Shown: positions 8,451 through 17,513 of the stretch, one piece after another | How positions within the stretch are numbered: the first letter of the stretch is position 1 | Layout: every line of letters begins with the position of its first letter | DNA from: Afipia massiliensis | Lineage (GTDB): Bacteria; Pseudomonadota; Alphaproteobacteria; Rhizobiales; Xanthobacteraceae | DNA length: 64,000 nucleotides | Reading direction: 5' to 3' | Assembly: GCF_014203115.1 (NCBI RefSeq) | Contig: NZ_JACHIJ010000004.1 | Location: 124,001-188,000 of the forward strand | Notes under the pieces: model-generated | Told to the model about the DNA's origin: nothing | The model's database searches: none | What the model saw: the letters and a program-made list of their open reading frames with translations, nothing else | Position numbers and translations under genes: made by a program

Positions 8451-9383
8451 CTAATAGCTACGCAGCACAGCGTCGGCGAGCAGGCCGGCGAACAGCATCA
8501 ATCCCGCATCGCGGTTCGACTTGAACAGCCGCAGACATAGCGCGGGATTGTCGATCCGGATCGTCCGCACCTGCCAGACCAAATGCGTCGCGAACGCCGC
8601 GAGCCCGATCCATGCGGACCATTGCGATCCGCCGCGCCATAACGCGACACCGATCAGCACCACGGCCAGACTGTAGAAGATCGTCAGCGCCATCTGCGTC
8701 CGTTCGCCGAACAGCAACGCCGTCGATTTGATGCCGACCAGGATGTCGTCCTCGGTGTCCTGATGGGCGTAGATAGTGTCATAGGCGATCACCCACGAAA
8801 TTGATCCGGCATACAGCGCCAGCGCGGTGGCATCGATCCGGCCGAGGATCACCGCAAATCCCATCAGTGCGCCCCACGAGAACGCAAGACCGAGAGTCAC
8901 CTGCGGCCAGTAGGTGATGCGCTTCATGAAGGGATAGACCGCAACCACCACCAGCGAGCAGATGCCGGTGAGAATTGCAAAGCGGTTGAACTGCAGCAGC
9001 ACCGCAAGCCCGATCAGCGCCTGCAGCACGAGAAATATCGCCGCCTGCGTGACCGTCACCTGCCCCGCCGGAATCGGCCGCGACCGTGTGCGCTCGACCT
9101 GCGTATCGAGATTGCGATCGGTGATGTCGTTCCAGGTGCATCCCGCACCGCGCATCACCACCGCGCCGATAAAGAACAACACGATGACCAGCGGCAGACC
9201 GCGAACATCATGAGCAATGCCCGCCGCCAGCGCAGCCGACCACCAGCACGGCAGCAGCAGCAGCCACCATCCGATCGGGCGGTCGAACCGCGACAGCCGC
9301 AGATAGGGCCGCATCCAGATCGGCGCGTGGGTATCGACCCAGTTGGCGGTTGAGTCGGCGACGGGGGCTGCGGCGTTGCTCAT
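8451..9383 (-). CDS. ubiA: 4-hydroxybenzoate polyprenyltransferase
   Basis: Integral membrane enzyme that prenylates 4-hydroxybenzoate in ubiquinone biosynthesis. Both Asp-rich signatures are intact: NDITDRNLDTQVERTRSRPI (starting near residue 85) binds the Mg-diphosphate, and YDTIYAHQDTEDD near residue 203 is the second. About eight hydrophobic helices are visible. The ATG at 9383 has AAAAGG about 6 nt upstream and gives 310 residues; an upstream TTG at 9407 would add eight. It is immediately downstream of the secreted proline-rich protein on the same strand. Confidence 0.94.
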   Translation of the reverse strand: MSNAAAPVADSTANWVDTHAPIWMRPYLRLSRFDRPIGWWLLLLPCWWSAALAAGIAHDVRGLPLVIVLFFIGAVVMRGAGCTWNDITDRNLDTQVERTRSRPIPAGQVTVTQAAIFLVLQALIGLAVLLQFNRFAILTGICSLVVVAVYPFMKRITYWPQVTLGLAFSWGALMGFAVILGRIDATALALYAGSISWVIAYDTIYAHQDTEDDILVGIKSTALLFGERTQMALTIFYSLAVVLIGVALWRGGSQWSAWIGLAAFATHLVWQVRTIRIDNPALCLRLFKSNRDAGLMLFAGLLADAVLRSY

Positions 9384-9407
9384 CGCAACCTTTTCATTCG
9401 GAGCCAA

Positions 9408-10109
9408 TCAGCGGGTCAGGACGTTGCCGTTCAGCGTGTCGAAGGTGCTGCCGCCCCGCTTCAACGGCTTGGCTTCGGGCAGCGATGCGGACCCGAGCGC
9501 TTCGCTCAGGCTGGGGCCCGCCGGCGCGGCCTGAGCCTGCGACGCGGCCGCGCACACCCGCTGCTGCAATTGGGAGGTGTTGGCGTGGCCCTTCTTCATC
9601 TGGTCGCCGACCTGAGCAGGGATGCCGCATTTTTGCGCGTTGGCTTCGACGAACTTGATCATCTTCACTTCGGCCTGCGCGAAATTGCCGATCAGCTTGC
9701 AGGCCTCCTGCGGCGGCGCCTTGCGCTTGCCGGCCGCCTGAATCAGCTTGGCCTTGGCTTCGGCATCCGCACGCAGCGGCAGAAAACCCTTTTGGCACTC
9801 CTCGGCGCCGGGAGGCGGGCCAGCCTGCTGCTGTGGCGCGCCGAAGCCACCGCCGCCAACCGGCGGAGCGCCGGTCGAGAAGGCATTGGATGACGGCTGC
9901 TGCCTGACCGGCGCACTGGCCGCACCATTGACGGGCGGAAACGGCGACGCCGCGTTGTTCACCGGCGGGAACGGCGACGCATTGCTGGCCGGTGGCGGCG
10001 CTGCCTGTCCCGGCAGCGGCGCCGGAAACGCGCCCTGCGCGCGGACATCCGCAGCATGCATGACGAACGTGGCGGCAGCCAGCGATGCGATAAGACGATA
10101 GGCGGTCAC
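9408..10109 (-). CDS. Secreted proline-rich protein with a four-cysteine C-terminal domain, function unknown
   Basis: A 233-residue protein starting at the GTG at 10109, with GGAGGAGAA 4 nt upstream. MTAYRLIASLAAATFVMHA is a signal peptide with likely cleavage after ADVRA. Residues about 25-85 are low-complexity Pro/Ala/Asn with two copies of the heptad SPFPPVN. The C-terminal domain (about 85-185) is helical with four cysteines (EECQKG, EACKLI, AQKCGI, RVCAAA) that could form two disulphides in the periplasm. I do not recognise a characterised family. Its stop is 25 nt from the ubiA start. Confidence 0.8.
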   Translation of the reverse strand: MTAYRLIASLAAATFVMHAADVRAQGAFPAPLPGQAAPPPASNASPFPPVNNAASPFPPVNGAASAPVRQQPSSNAFSTGAPPVGGGGFGAPQQQAGPPPGAEECQKGFLPLRADAEAKAKLIQAAGKRKAPPQEACKLIGNFAQAEVKMIKFVEANAQKCGIPAQVGDQMKKGHANTSQLQQRVCAAASQAQAAPAGPSLSEALGSASLPEAKPLKRGGSTFDTLNGNVLTR

Positions 10110-10282
10110 GGATTCTCCTCCGGCGGGTTCCTGTGTCCCGAGTGTCCACGCGGCGACCCACCACACAGGGGACTTTTACGATTCTCGCTGCCGCTTAACA
10201 ACCCGATGAATCCGGCAGCAGCGCGGCAGTTCGCCACCCAATTAGCTGCGAATCCGTAATTATTTGGGCTAGAAGTCGGAAA

Positions 10283-11056
10283 ATGAACGGATTGGTGCCG
10301 ATGCCCAAACTCGATTTTCGCAGTCCCCGGCTTTTCGTCGATGCGCCACTTGCCGCCGGGACAGGCATCGCACTCGATCGCGACCAGTCCAATTACCTCG
10401 GCAACGTGCTGCGGCTTGCCGCCGGCGACACCGTGCTGGTGTTCAACGGCCGCGACGGTGAATGGCGGGCCAATCTCGCTGGCCGCAAACGGCCAGACCG
10501 TGCGGAAATCGTCAGCCAGACCCGCCCCCAGGATCGCCTGCCCGATCTGCATTACGTGTTCGCCCCGCTGAAACATGCGCGGCTCGACTACATGGTGCAA
10601 AAAGCCGTTGAAATGGGGGTTGCAGCGCTGCGGCCTGTCACGACGCGATTTACGCAGGCGAGCCGCGTCAATGTCGAACGCATGCGCGCCAACGTTATCG
10701 AGGCCGCCGAGCAATGCGGCATCCTCAGCCTCGCCGACGTCCACGATCCCGAACCGCTGGAGCGTTATCTGAACCAGCGCGATGGCGAGCGCCTGCTGGT
10801 GTTCTGCGACGAGGACGCCCCGATCGCCGATCCGATGGCTGCCTTTGCCGGCGCGGACCGGACAAAGGGCGCCGACGTGCTGATCGGTCCCGAGGGCGGA
10901 TTTGCCGAGGAGGAACGCGCATTGCTGCTAAAGCAACCACACGTCGCGCGGCTGGCGCTCGGACCGCGAATCCTGCGCGCCGACACGGCTGCGGTCGCGG
11001 CGCTGGCCGTGGTACAGACGGCCCTTGGCGATTGGGGCAAACCCGATGCACGCTGA
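10283..11056 (+). CDS. rsmE: 16S rRNA (uracil-1498 N3)-methyltransferase
   Basis: SPOUT-class RNA methyltransferase that modifies U1498 of 16S rRNA using S-adenosylmethionine. The 257 residues comprise an N-terminal PUA-like domain (about 5-80, with DQSNYLGNVLRLAAGD and VFNGRDGEW) and a C-terminal knotted domain. The latter carries LIGPEGGFAEEE near residue 198 and LGPRILRADTAAVAAL, the SAM-binding knot. MPKLDFRSPRLFVDAP from the ATG at 10301 is an equally possible start. It precedes hisZ on the same strand with about 115 nt between them. Confidence 0.94.
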   Translation: MNGLVPMPKLDFRSPRLFVDAPLAAGTGIALDRDQSNYLGNVLRLAAGDTVLVFNGRDGEWRANLAGRKRPDRAEIVSQTRPQDRLPDLHYVFAPLKHARLDYMVQKAVEMGVAALRPVTTRFTQASRVNVERMRANVIEAAEQCGILSLADVHDPEPLERYLNQRDGERLLVFCDEDAPIADPMAAFAGADRTKGADVLIGPEGGFAEEERALLLKQPHVARLALGPRILRADTAAVAALAVVQTALGDWGKPDAR

Positions 11057-11172
11057 GGTTGCATTCCGGAAAGCGTCTTATTAAGCCCTTTTCCGGATCG
11101 TCGTCGAAACCCGGGCAATCCCGTGTTAAGGGACTGCCGATTCAAGCCTTTATGCCAATTGGACACCGAAGA

Positions 11173-12315
11173 ATGAGCCAGACCAGTGCCGCAACCGCGA
11201 CCGGGTCCGCCGCACAGGCGGAGGCCTTGCTGCAGACATTTGCGCGGGCTGGCTACACCCATGCCCGGCCTCCAATCCTGCAGCCGGCGGAACCATTTCT
11301 CGATCTGTCCGGCGAAGACATTCGCAAGAGCCTCTATCTGACCACCGATGCCACCGGCGAGGAACTGTGCCTGCGGCCTGATCTCACCATCCCGGTGGCG
11401 CGCGAGTATCTCACGTCAAAGCGCGCAGGCGCGCCCGCGGGGTTCTGTTATCTCGGGCCGGTGTTTCGTTTTCGCGGCGGCACCGCCAGCGAGTTCAACC
11501 AGGCCGGCGTGGAGTCCTTCGGCCGGCAGGATCGCGCGGCGGCCGACGCGGAGATGCTGGCGCTCGGCGTTGAGGCCACGGCCGCCTTCGGCGTCGCGAG
11601 CCTCGATATTCGCACCGGCGACGTCGCACTGTTCGCAGCGCTGATCGACGCGCTCGATCTGTACCCGGTCTGGAAGCGCCGGCTGATCAAGGATTTCAAC
11701 CGCAAGATCTCGCTCGCGCAGGATCTGCAGCGCCTGACGCTGGAGACCGGCAAGACCCGCAATGAATATGAAGGCGTGCTGGCCGCGCTCGCAGGCTCGG
11801 ATCGCAAGGCTGCGCTGGCGCTGGTCACCGACCTGATGTCGATCGCCGGCACCAGCAATGTCGGCGGCCGCACCGTGTCGGAAATCGCCGACCGCTTTCT
11901 CGAGCAATCGACCCTCAAGGGCGGCGCATTGCCGCGCGACGCGCTGCAGTTGATCGAACGCTTCCTCGGCATTGCCGGCGAACCGGACGATGCGGCAAGC
12001 CAGTTGCGTACGCTGGCAGCAGACGCGAAACTGGATCTGAACGCCGCCATCGACCAGTTCGAAAGCCGCACCGGATTCATGGCCGCACGCGGCATCGACA
12101 CCAGGACGATCCGCTTTTCCACCGCGTTCGGACGCGGTCTCGATTACTACACCGGCTTCGAATTCGAACTGCACGCCAAGGGCAACAGCACGGAGCCGCT
12201 GGTCGGCGGCGGGCGCTATGACGGGCTGCTGACGCGGCTCGGCGCACGCGCGCCCATTCCGGCGGTCGGTTTCTCGATCTGGATCGAAGCGCTTTCGCAA
12301 GGGAGCGCCGCATGA
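11173..12315 (+). CDS. hisZ: ATP phosphoribosyltransferase regulatory subunit
   Basis: Class II tRNA-synthetase-like paralogue that forms a hetero-octamer with short-form HisG and confers activity and histidine feedback. The protein is 380 residues from the ATG at 11173, which begins [12 protein letters not shown]. Motifs kept from the HisRS fold are [48 protein letters not shown] and [10 protein letters not shown]. The gene overlaps hisG by 4 nt (ATGA), so the two are translationally coupled. Confidence 0.95.
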   Translation: MSQTSAATATGSAAQAEALLQTFARAGYTHARPPILQPAEPFLDLSGEDIRKSLYLTTDATGEELCLRPDLTIPVAREYLTSKRAGAPAGFCYLGPVFRFRGGTASEFNQAGVESFGRQDRAAADAEMLALGVEATAAFGVASLDIRTGDVALFAALIDALDLYPVWKRRLIKDFNRKISLAQDLQRLTLETGKTRNEYEGVLAALAGSDRKAALALVTDLMSIAGTSNVGGRTVSEIADRFLEQSTLKGGALPRDALQLIERFLGIAGEPDDAASQLRTLAADAKLDLNAAIDQFESRTGFMAARGIDTRTIRFSTAFGRGLDYYTGFEFELHAKGNSTEPLVGGGRYDGLLTRLGARAPIPAVGFSIWIEALSQGSAA

Positions 12316-13289
12316 GCACGCCGTTCGTCGTCGCCGTTCCGTCCAAGGGACGGCTGCAGGAAAACGCCGAGGCCTTCTTCGCGCAGGCCAACCTGACGCT
12401 CGCAAAACCGCGCGGCGCGCGCGAGTATCGCGGCACCATGCCCTGCCTCGACAATGTCGAGATCGCCTATCTCTCAGCCAGCGAAATCGCTGCCCAGCTT
12501 GCGCGCGGTGCGGTGCATCTCGGCATCACCGGCGAGGATCTGATCCGCGAGAACATTCACGACGCCGACAAGCGCGTGATGCTGATCGAAAGCCTCGGCT
12601 TTGGCAGCGCCAACGTCGTTGTGGCCGTGCCGCAGGCGTGGATCGATGTGCGCACCATGGCGGACCTCGACGATGTTGCGACCTCGTTCCGCGCCCGGCA
12701 CAATCACCGCATGCGGGTGGCGACCAAGTACATCAACCTGACGCGCAGTTTCTTCGCCGCGCAGGGCGTCGTCGATTACCGCATCGTGGAAAGCGCCGGA
12801 GCGACCGAGGGCGCCCCCGCCGCGGGAACGGCCGAACTGATCGTCGATATCACCACCACCGGCGCGACGCTCGCGGCCAACGGCCTGAAGGTGCTCGACG
12901 ACGGCGTGATGCTGCGCAGCCACGCCAATCTCGTGGCCTCGCGTGAGGCCGACTGGTCGGACAGTGCACGGGAGACAGCGCGGATCATCCTCGATCACAT
13001 CGCCGCCAGCGCCCGCGCCCGCAAATACAAGGAAGTCCGCACCCGGTTCGCGGCCTGCGATGCCGCGCTGCTGGCCGAAGCCCACAACCGGTTCGGCGTG
13101 GTGTCGCCGTTCGGCGGACCGACCTCGTCGGGCATGGTGACGCTGCACTGTCCGCCGGCGCAGCTCTATGCGCTTGGGAGTTTCCTGCGCGATCGCGGCG
13201 CGGAGACGGTATCGGTCGCGTCGCTGGACTATGTGTTCGACCGCGACAATCCGCTTTTCGCCAAACTCCAGACATTCCTGGGGCAATAG
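12312..13289 (+). CDS. hisG: ATP phosphoribosyltransferase
   Basis: First committed enzyme of histidine biosynthesis; it condenses ATP and [31 protein letters not shown] and the PRPP-binding [20 protein letters not shown] are intact. At 325 residues it is far longer than the roughly 200-230 of the short form that normally partners HisZ. The extra C-terminal part (about 235-325, with [15 protein letters not shown] and [14 protein letters not shown]) resembles the position of the regulatory ACT-like domain of long-form HisG. I recall similar lengths in Bradyrhizobium. The start overlaps the hisZ stop. Confidence 0.94.
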   Translation: MSTPFVVAVPSKGRLQENAEAFFAQANLTLAKPRGAREYRGTMPCLDNVEIAYLSASEIAAQLARGAVHLGITGEDLIRENIHDADKRVMLIESLGFGSANVVVAVPQAWIDVRTMADLDDVATSFRARHNHRMRVATKYINLTRSFFAAQGVVDYRIVESAGATEGAPAAGTAELIVDITTTGATLAANGLKVLDDGVMLRSHANLVASREADWSDSARETARIILDHIAASARARKYKEVRTRFAACDAALLAEAHNRFGVVSPFGGPTSSGMVTLHCPPAQLYALGSFLRDRGAETVSVASLDYVFDRDNPLFAKLQTFLGQ

Positions 13290-13359
13290 ATTCAAGGCTT
13301 GCGGCGGTGCAACCGACCATCAGACACTCCGCTACCTTGGCGACAGCGCGGCGATGACC

Positions 13360-13418
13360 ATATGATGATCAGGAACATGACGCCGAACAGTGTGAAGCGG
13401 TTTTCGGATCGCATCATG
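13360..13418. repeat. Degenerate ATGATC/GATCGCATCATG palindromic repeat
   Basis: ATGATGATC near 13362-13370 and GGTTTTCGGATCGCATCATG at 13399-13418 give an imperfect inverted repeat. The core AGTGTGAAGCGGTTTTCGGA is a common dispersed motif in this bacterial group, related to the element at 1738-1778. It lies in the hisG to glycosyltransferase gap. Confidence 0.45.
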
Positions 13419-13447
13419 CCCGGACGTAACGTGCTGGAAACCGACCG

Positions 13448-14509
13448 ATGACGCCGAGTGCCGATATTTCGAACCTGTCAGGCAGCAGCCGCGCTCCGGC
13501 TGCGCAAGACTCATCGACTCAGGGCCTGTCGATCGTCGTGCCCGTTTACAACGAAGCGGCGGGCCTCGCGCTGCTGCACGAACGTCTCTGCGCGCTTGCC
13601 GGCACGCTCAAGCAGACGTACGGCCTCGCCTGCGAAGTGGTTTATGTCGATGACGGATCGAGCGACACAACGCTGAGCATCGCACGCGGTCTGCCGCCGG
13701 CGGCGCTCGACGTGCAGGTGGTCTCGCTGTCGCGCAATTTCGGCAAAGAAGCCGCGTTGATGGCCGGGCTCGATCATGCCCGCCGCGGCGCGGTGCTGTT
13801 CATGGACGGCGATGGCCAGCATGCCCCCGAACTGGTGGAGCAACTGGTCAAGCACTGGATCGTGGACGGCTACGATGTCGTCTATACCGCGAAGGCGCAC
13901 CGCGACAACGAATCGGCGCTGCGGCGGCTGAGCGTGCGCACCTTTTACACACTGATCAACTGGGGCGCGCGTCAGAAAATTCCGGAAGATGCCGGCGATT
14001 TCCGCCTGCTGTCGCCCCGCGCGGCCGCGGCCTTGCGGCAACTGCCGGAGCGCAACCGCTTCTTCAAGGGGCTCGCGACCTGGATCGGCTTCAAGCAGAT
14101 CCGCGTCGATTACGAGCCGGAAGCCCGCGCCCATGGCGTCACCACGTTCAGCCCGGGACGCTTGCTCGGCCTGTCGATCGAAGGACTGACCTCGTTCTCG
14201 GTGGCGCCGCTGCGTGCGGCGAGCCTGCTCGGGTTGCTGCTCGCTTTCGTCGCGTTTCTGTTCGGCCTGTCGATTCTGTGGGAGACCTTCATCGACGGCA
14301 AGTCGGTCCCCGGCTATCCCTCGCTGGTGGTCGGCCTGATGACCATCGGCGGCGTGCAACTCATCATGATCGGCGTGGTCGGCGAATACATCGGCAAGAT
14401 CCTGTCCGAGATCAAGGCGCGCCCGATCTACTTCGTCGCGGAGCACAGCGTGAAGAACGCCGACGCCGGGGCGGCCGCCGACAAGACACCGCAGACCGCG
14501 GCTGAATGA
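13448..14509 (+). CDS. GT2 family glycosyltransferase, GtrB/DPM/FlmF2-like
   Basis: A 353-residue family 2 glycosyltransferase expected to move a sugar from a nucleotide donor to undecaprenyl or another polyprenyl phosphate at the cytoplasmic membrane face. The GT-A domain (about 25-240) has LSIVVPVYNEAAGL, VVYVDDGSSDTT, the DxD region FMDGDGQHAPELVEQ and PERNRFFKGLATWIGF. Two transmembrane helices follow near 255-275 and 295-315, as in GtrB and ArnC. It overlaps the YdjC-type deacetylase gene by 4 nt, suggesting that the lipid-linked sugar is then deacetylated. Confidence 0.88.
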   Translation: MTPSADISNLSGSSRAPAAQDSSTQGLSIVVPVYNEAAGLALLHERLCALAGTLKQTYGLACEVVYVDDGSSDTTLSIARGLPPAALDVQVVSLSRNFGKEAALMAGLDHARRGAVLFMDGDGQHAPELVEQLVKHWIVDGYDVVYTAKAHRDNESALRRLSVRTFYTLINWGARQKIPEDAGDFRLLSPRAAAALRQLPERNRFFKGLATWIGFKQIRVDYEPEARAHGVTTFSPGRLLGLSIEGLTSFSVAPLRAASLLGLLLAFVAFLFGLSILWETFIDGKSVPGYPSLVVGLMTIGGVQLIMIGVVGEYIGKILSEIKARPIYFVAEHSVKNADAGAAADKTPQTAAE

Positions 14510-15357
14510 GCGTGGATTTGCCGCCGCGCCGCATCTGGTTGTGCGCCGACGATTACGGCATGAGCCCGGGCGTCAATCGCGCGATCCGCGAGTTGATCAG
14601 CATGAAGCGGATCAACGCGACGTCGGTAATGGTGGTCGGTGCCGCTGTCGATCGCGCTGAGATCGATGGATTGATGCAGGCCGTCGCTGCCAATCCGAAC
14701 TGCACCATCGGCCTGCACGCGACGCTCACCGCCCCGTTTCACCCGCTAACCATGCATTTCAAGCCGCTCGACGGCGGACAGTTTCTGCCGCTCGGCAGGC
14801 TGTTGCGGGCAAGCCTGCTGCGCCGGCTCGATCCGGAAATCACGCAAGCCGAGTTGCTGGCTCAGATGTCAGCCTTCAGGCAGATGTTCGGGCGCGTACC
14901 GGACTACATTGACGGCCATCAGCATGTGCAGTTGTTTCCGCAGATTCGCGACGCGTTTCTCGCCGCGGTGAATGACGCCGCCCCCGGCGCGTGGGTGCGC
15001 CAATGCGGCCGCAGCCTGCCGCTGGCGCAGAGGCTCGACAGCCCGAAGGCGTTGCTGCTCGATGCGCTAAGCGAGACGTTCCGCAGAAAGAGCGCGCGCC
15101 TCGGCATCGCATTCAATCCAGGTTTCGCGGGCGCCTATGACATGGTGCGCGGACGCGAATTTTCCGATGCGATGCAGGGCTTTCTCGACGGTCTGCCGGA
15201 CGGCGGGCTTGTGATGTGCCATCCCGGATTCGTCGACGAAACGCTTGTCAGCCTCGACAACGTGACCCATCAGCGCGAACGGGAGTTTGCGTTTCTCAGC
15301 AGCGACGACTTCCCGCGCCTGCTGGCCACGAACAACATCACGCTCGACCGGGCCTGA
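14506..15357 (+). CDS. YdjC/ChbG/HpnK family carbohydrate deacetylase, NaxD-like
   Basis: A 283-residue divalent-metal deacetylase of the YdjC superfamily. The expected ligand motifs are all present: CADDYGMSPGVN (Asp15-Asp16), GLHATL (His71) and DGHQHVQLFP (Asp136, His138, His140). There is no signal peptide, so it should act in the cytosol or at the inner membrane face. Family members include ChbG, the hopanoid enzyme HpnK and Francisella NaxD, which deacetylates undecaprenyl-phosphate-GalNAc for lipid A. The overlap with a polyprenyl-phosphate glycosyltransferase favours a NaxD-type role; an HpnK role is the alternative. Confidence 0.87.
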   Translation: MSVDLPPRRIWLCADDYGMSPGVNRAIRELISMKRINATSVMVVGAAVDRAEIDGLMQAVAANPNCTIGLHATLTAPFHPLTMHFKPLDGGQFLPLGRLLRASLLRRLDPEITQAELLAQMSAFRQMFGRVPDYIDGHQHVQLFPQIRDAFLAAVNDAAPGAWVRQCGRSLPLAQRLDSPKALLLDALSETFRRKSARLGIAFNPGFAGAYDMVRGREFSDAMQGFLDGLPDGGLVMCHPGFVDETLVSLDNVTHQREREFAFLSSDDFPRLLATNNITLDRA

Positions 15358-15500
15358 TGGTTCAATGCGTGGGTTAAGTCTTTTTGTCGCACCGCGGCAG
15401 CGAACTTTCCTAAATTTAATTCGCGCCGGGACTTAACCCGACACAATGCGGCCCTACATCATGACGCGCATTCGCATGCCGGATGCTTCAGGAGGATGTT

Positions 15501-16361
15501 ATGACGCCACAGGAACGCCAACTCGTCGACGATCTGTTCGACCGCCTTGCGAGGCTGGAGACGTCGCCACGCGAGCCGGATGCGGATGCCGCGATCGCGC
15601 AGGGTTTGCGCCGCGCGCCCAACGCGGTCTACGCGCTCGTGCAGACGGTGCTGGTGCAGGACGAAGCGCTGAGGCGTGCCGACGCCCGCATTCAGGAACT
15701 TGAAGGCGGCGCCGAGCAACAGCAACCCTCCGGCGGTTTTCTCGATTCGATGCGCGACGCGATTCTCGGCCCCGGTCAGGGTCGCGGCTCGGTGCCGAAC
15801 GTTCGTCCTGGCGATAGTGCGCAGCGCGGTCCGACGTGGAACAGCGGTCAGGCACTGGGGCAAGCCGATGCACGCATGGGCGGCGATCCGCGCATGAACG
15901 CTGATCCCCGAATGAATGATCCAAGGCTTAATGATTCAAGGCTCAATGATCCAAGGTCTGGAAATCCGGGCGGCGGATTGTTCGGCAGCGGCAATGCCGG
16001 TGGCGGCGGCGGCTCGTTCCTCGGAACGGCGGCGGCAACCGCGGCCGGTGTCATCGGCGGATCGATGCTGATGAACAGCATTCGCGGCATGATGGGGGGC
16101 GGCAGCGGCCAGCAGCAAAGCCTCGGCAACACCGCAGAGTCCGGTGGCAGCAAGATGCCGTGGGACAACAACAGCCAGTCCTCGGGCAATCTCGCGCGCG
16201 ATGCGGGCGTCAACGACGTCGGCAAGAGCGGCAGCGGCGACAGCCAGCGTCAGAGTTCTTACGATCAGGCGCAGGCCGACACCGATCAGGGCCACGATGA
16301 CGATGACGATGATGATTACGGTGACGACGACTTCGATGATGGCGACAGCGATTTCGCCTGA
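15501..16361 (+). CDS. DUF2076 family periplasmic or scaffold protein
   Basis: A 286-residue DUF2076 protein. It starts at the ATG at 15501 with AGGAGG 8 nt upstream. The conserved part is the first 70 residues (MTPQERQLVDDLFDRLARLE and PNAVYALVQTVLVQDEAL), a helical coiled-coil-like unit. Then come a low-complexity linker with a five-residue DPRMN-type repeat (129-153), a Gly-rich hydrophobic stretch AATAAGVIGGSMLMNSI that could be a membrane or glycine-zipper helix, and an acidic tail with a run of Asp. The function of the family is not known to me. Confidence 0.86.
   Translation: MTPQERQLVDDLFDRLARLETSPREPDADAAIAQGLRRAPNAVYALVQTVLVQDEALRRADARIQELEGGAEQQQPSGGFLDSMRDAILGPGQGRGSVPNVRPGDSAQRGPTWNSGQALGQADARMGGDPRMNADPRMNDPRLNDSRLNDPRSGNPGGGLFGSGNAGGGGGSFLGTAAATAAGVIGGSMLMNSIRGMMGGGSGQQQSLGNTAESGGSKMPWDNNSQSSGNLARDAGVNDVGKSGSGDSQRQSSYDQAQADTDQGHDDDDDDDYGDDDFDDGDSDFA
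15885..15959 (+). repeat. In-frame 15-nt tandem repeat inside the DUF2076 gene
   Basis: About five imperfect 15-nt units of the type AATGATCCAAGGCTT encode DPRMN, DPRMN, DPRLN, DSRLN and DPRSG, with one extra residue between the first two. This is a candidate slippage site changing linker length without a frameshift. Confidence 0.75.
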
Positions 16362-16383
16362 TTGGTGTCGCACCGGACAAAAG

Positions 16384-16413
16384 AAAACGGCCGCTGGATT
16401 CAGCGGCCGTTTT
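16384..16413. terminator. Bidirectional intrinsic terminator
   Basis: AAAACGGCCGCTG at 16384-16396 pairs perfectly over 13 bp with CAGCGGCCGTTTT at 16401-16413 around a GATT loop. It is flanked by an A run and a T run. It serves the convergent DUF2076 and L,D-transpeptidase genes. Confidence 0.85.
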
Positions 16414-16432
16414 TATTTGAACTTGGAATCGC

Positions 16433-17224
16433 TCAGATGACGATAACACGCGTGCCGACGTTCACCCGGCCATAGAGATCGATCACGTCTTCGTTGCGCA
16501 TCCGGATGCAGCCCGAAGAGACCGCCATGCCGATGGTCCACGGTTCGTTGGAGCCGTGAATGCGATACAGCGACGAGCCGAGATACATCGCGCGCGCACC
16601 GAGCGGATTTTCCGGACCACCTTCCATGTGGCGCGGTAGATCGGGACGGCGCTTGAGCATTTCCGGCGGCGGCGTCCAGGCCGGCCATTCCTTCTTGGCG
16701 GAGATCGTCTTCACGCCGGACCATTCGAAGCCCGGCTTGCCGACACCGATGCCGTAGCGCAGCGCCTTGCCGCCGCCCTGCACCAGATAAAGAAACCGGT
16801 TCGGCGTATCGATCACCAGCGTGCCCGGTGCATGCCGGCCACTATATTCGACCACCTGCTTCTCGAATTTCGGGTCCATCCCCGGACGGACAGGTTCGAT
16901 CCCCATATCGCCCTGACGCATGTCCTGACGGTATTGCGGATCCATCGGCGGCAATCCCCCGCGCGACGGCATCTGCTCATAGCGTTGCTCGTAGCGCGGC
17001 GCCTGATAATTCGGGTCGCCGGACTGACCGCCGCTGAAAAGGAATTCGATCAAGCCGCCACCCATATTGGATCGCTCTTGATAGGCAACGCGGATCGGCA
17101 TCGGCGGTGTTGACGGAGGTTGCGCGTAGATCACGCGGGGCTCGTCAAATGCGAAGGCCTGTATGGAACTGGCGCCAAAACACACTGCGCCCGCCATGAG
17201 CGCGAGGGACATTTTTCTGGTCAT
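16433..17224 (-). CDS. Secreted L,D-transpeptidase (YkuD family)
   Basis: Periplasmic enzyme that forms 3-3 peptidoglycan crosslinks or attaches proteins to the wall. From the ATG at 17224 it has 263 residues and a signal peptide MTRKMSLALMAGAVCFGASS ending at AFA; a GTG five codons upstream is an alternative. A Gln/Arg/Tyr-rich linker covers about 70-110. The YkuD domain runs from about 134 to the C-terminus, with YRIHGSNEPWTIG (His223) and SSGCIRMRNEDV (nucleophile Cys239). Confidence 0.93.
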   Translation of the reverse strand: MTRKMSLALMAGAVCFGASSIQAFAFDEPRVIYAQPPSTPPMPIRVAYQERSNMGGGLIEFLFSGGQSGDPNYQAPRYEQRYEQMPSRGGLPPMDPQYRQDMRQGDMGIEPVRPGMDPKFEKQVVEYSGRHAPGTLVIDTPNRFLYLVQGGGKALRYGIGVGKPGFEWSGVKTISAKKEWPAWTPPPEMLKRRPDLPRHMEGGPENPLGARAMYLGSSLYRIHGSNEPWTIGMAVSSGCIRMRNEDVIDLYGRVNVGTRVIVI

Positions 17225-17513
17225 CGACGTACTCTGCACTGTTTCGTCGTTGACGCGCGGACAGCGCGCCTGAACACGCTCAATTTAGATTTAAAATCGC
17301 GTCGGTTTGGTAAACGGGACGGGGTTTGGGATTCACCACGTCAACAAGTGCGGCGTGTTCCTCGCGGTAGCGTTTATTTTCGATGAAGGCGCGAACCGCA
17401 TGGTTAATCGTTGGTATGCAGCGCTTTCTGCATAATGGCACCCGCAATTCCGTTTGAAACCTCGCGTTAAAAGTCAGCGGGTACAAACACTTCATCAGGG
17501 AGTGGGGAAAACC

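Noticed and set aside
17433-17452. Possible sigma-54 promoter (TGGCAC...) upstream of the CheZ-like gene
   Set aside because: The -12 element should be TTGC at the correct spacing; the sequence there is AATTCC.
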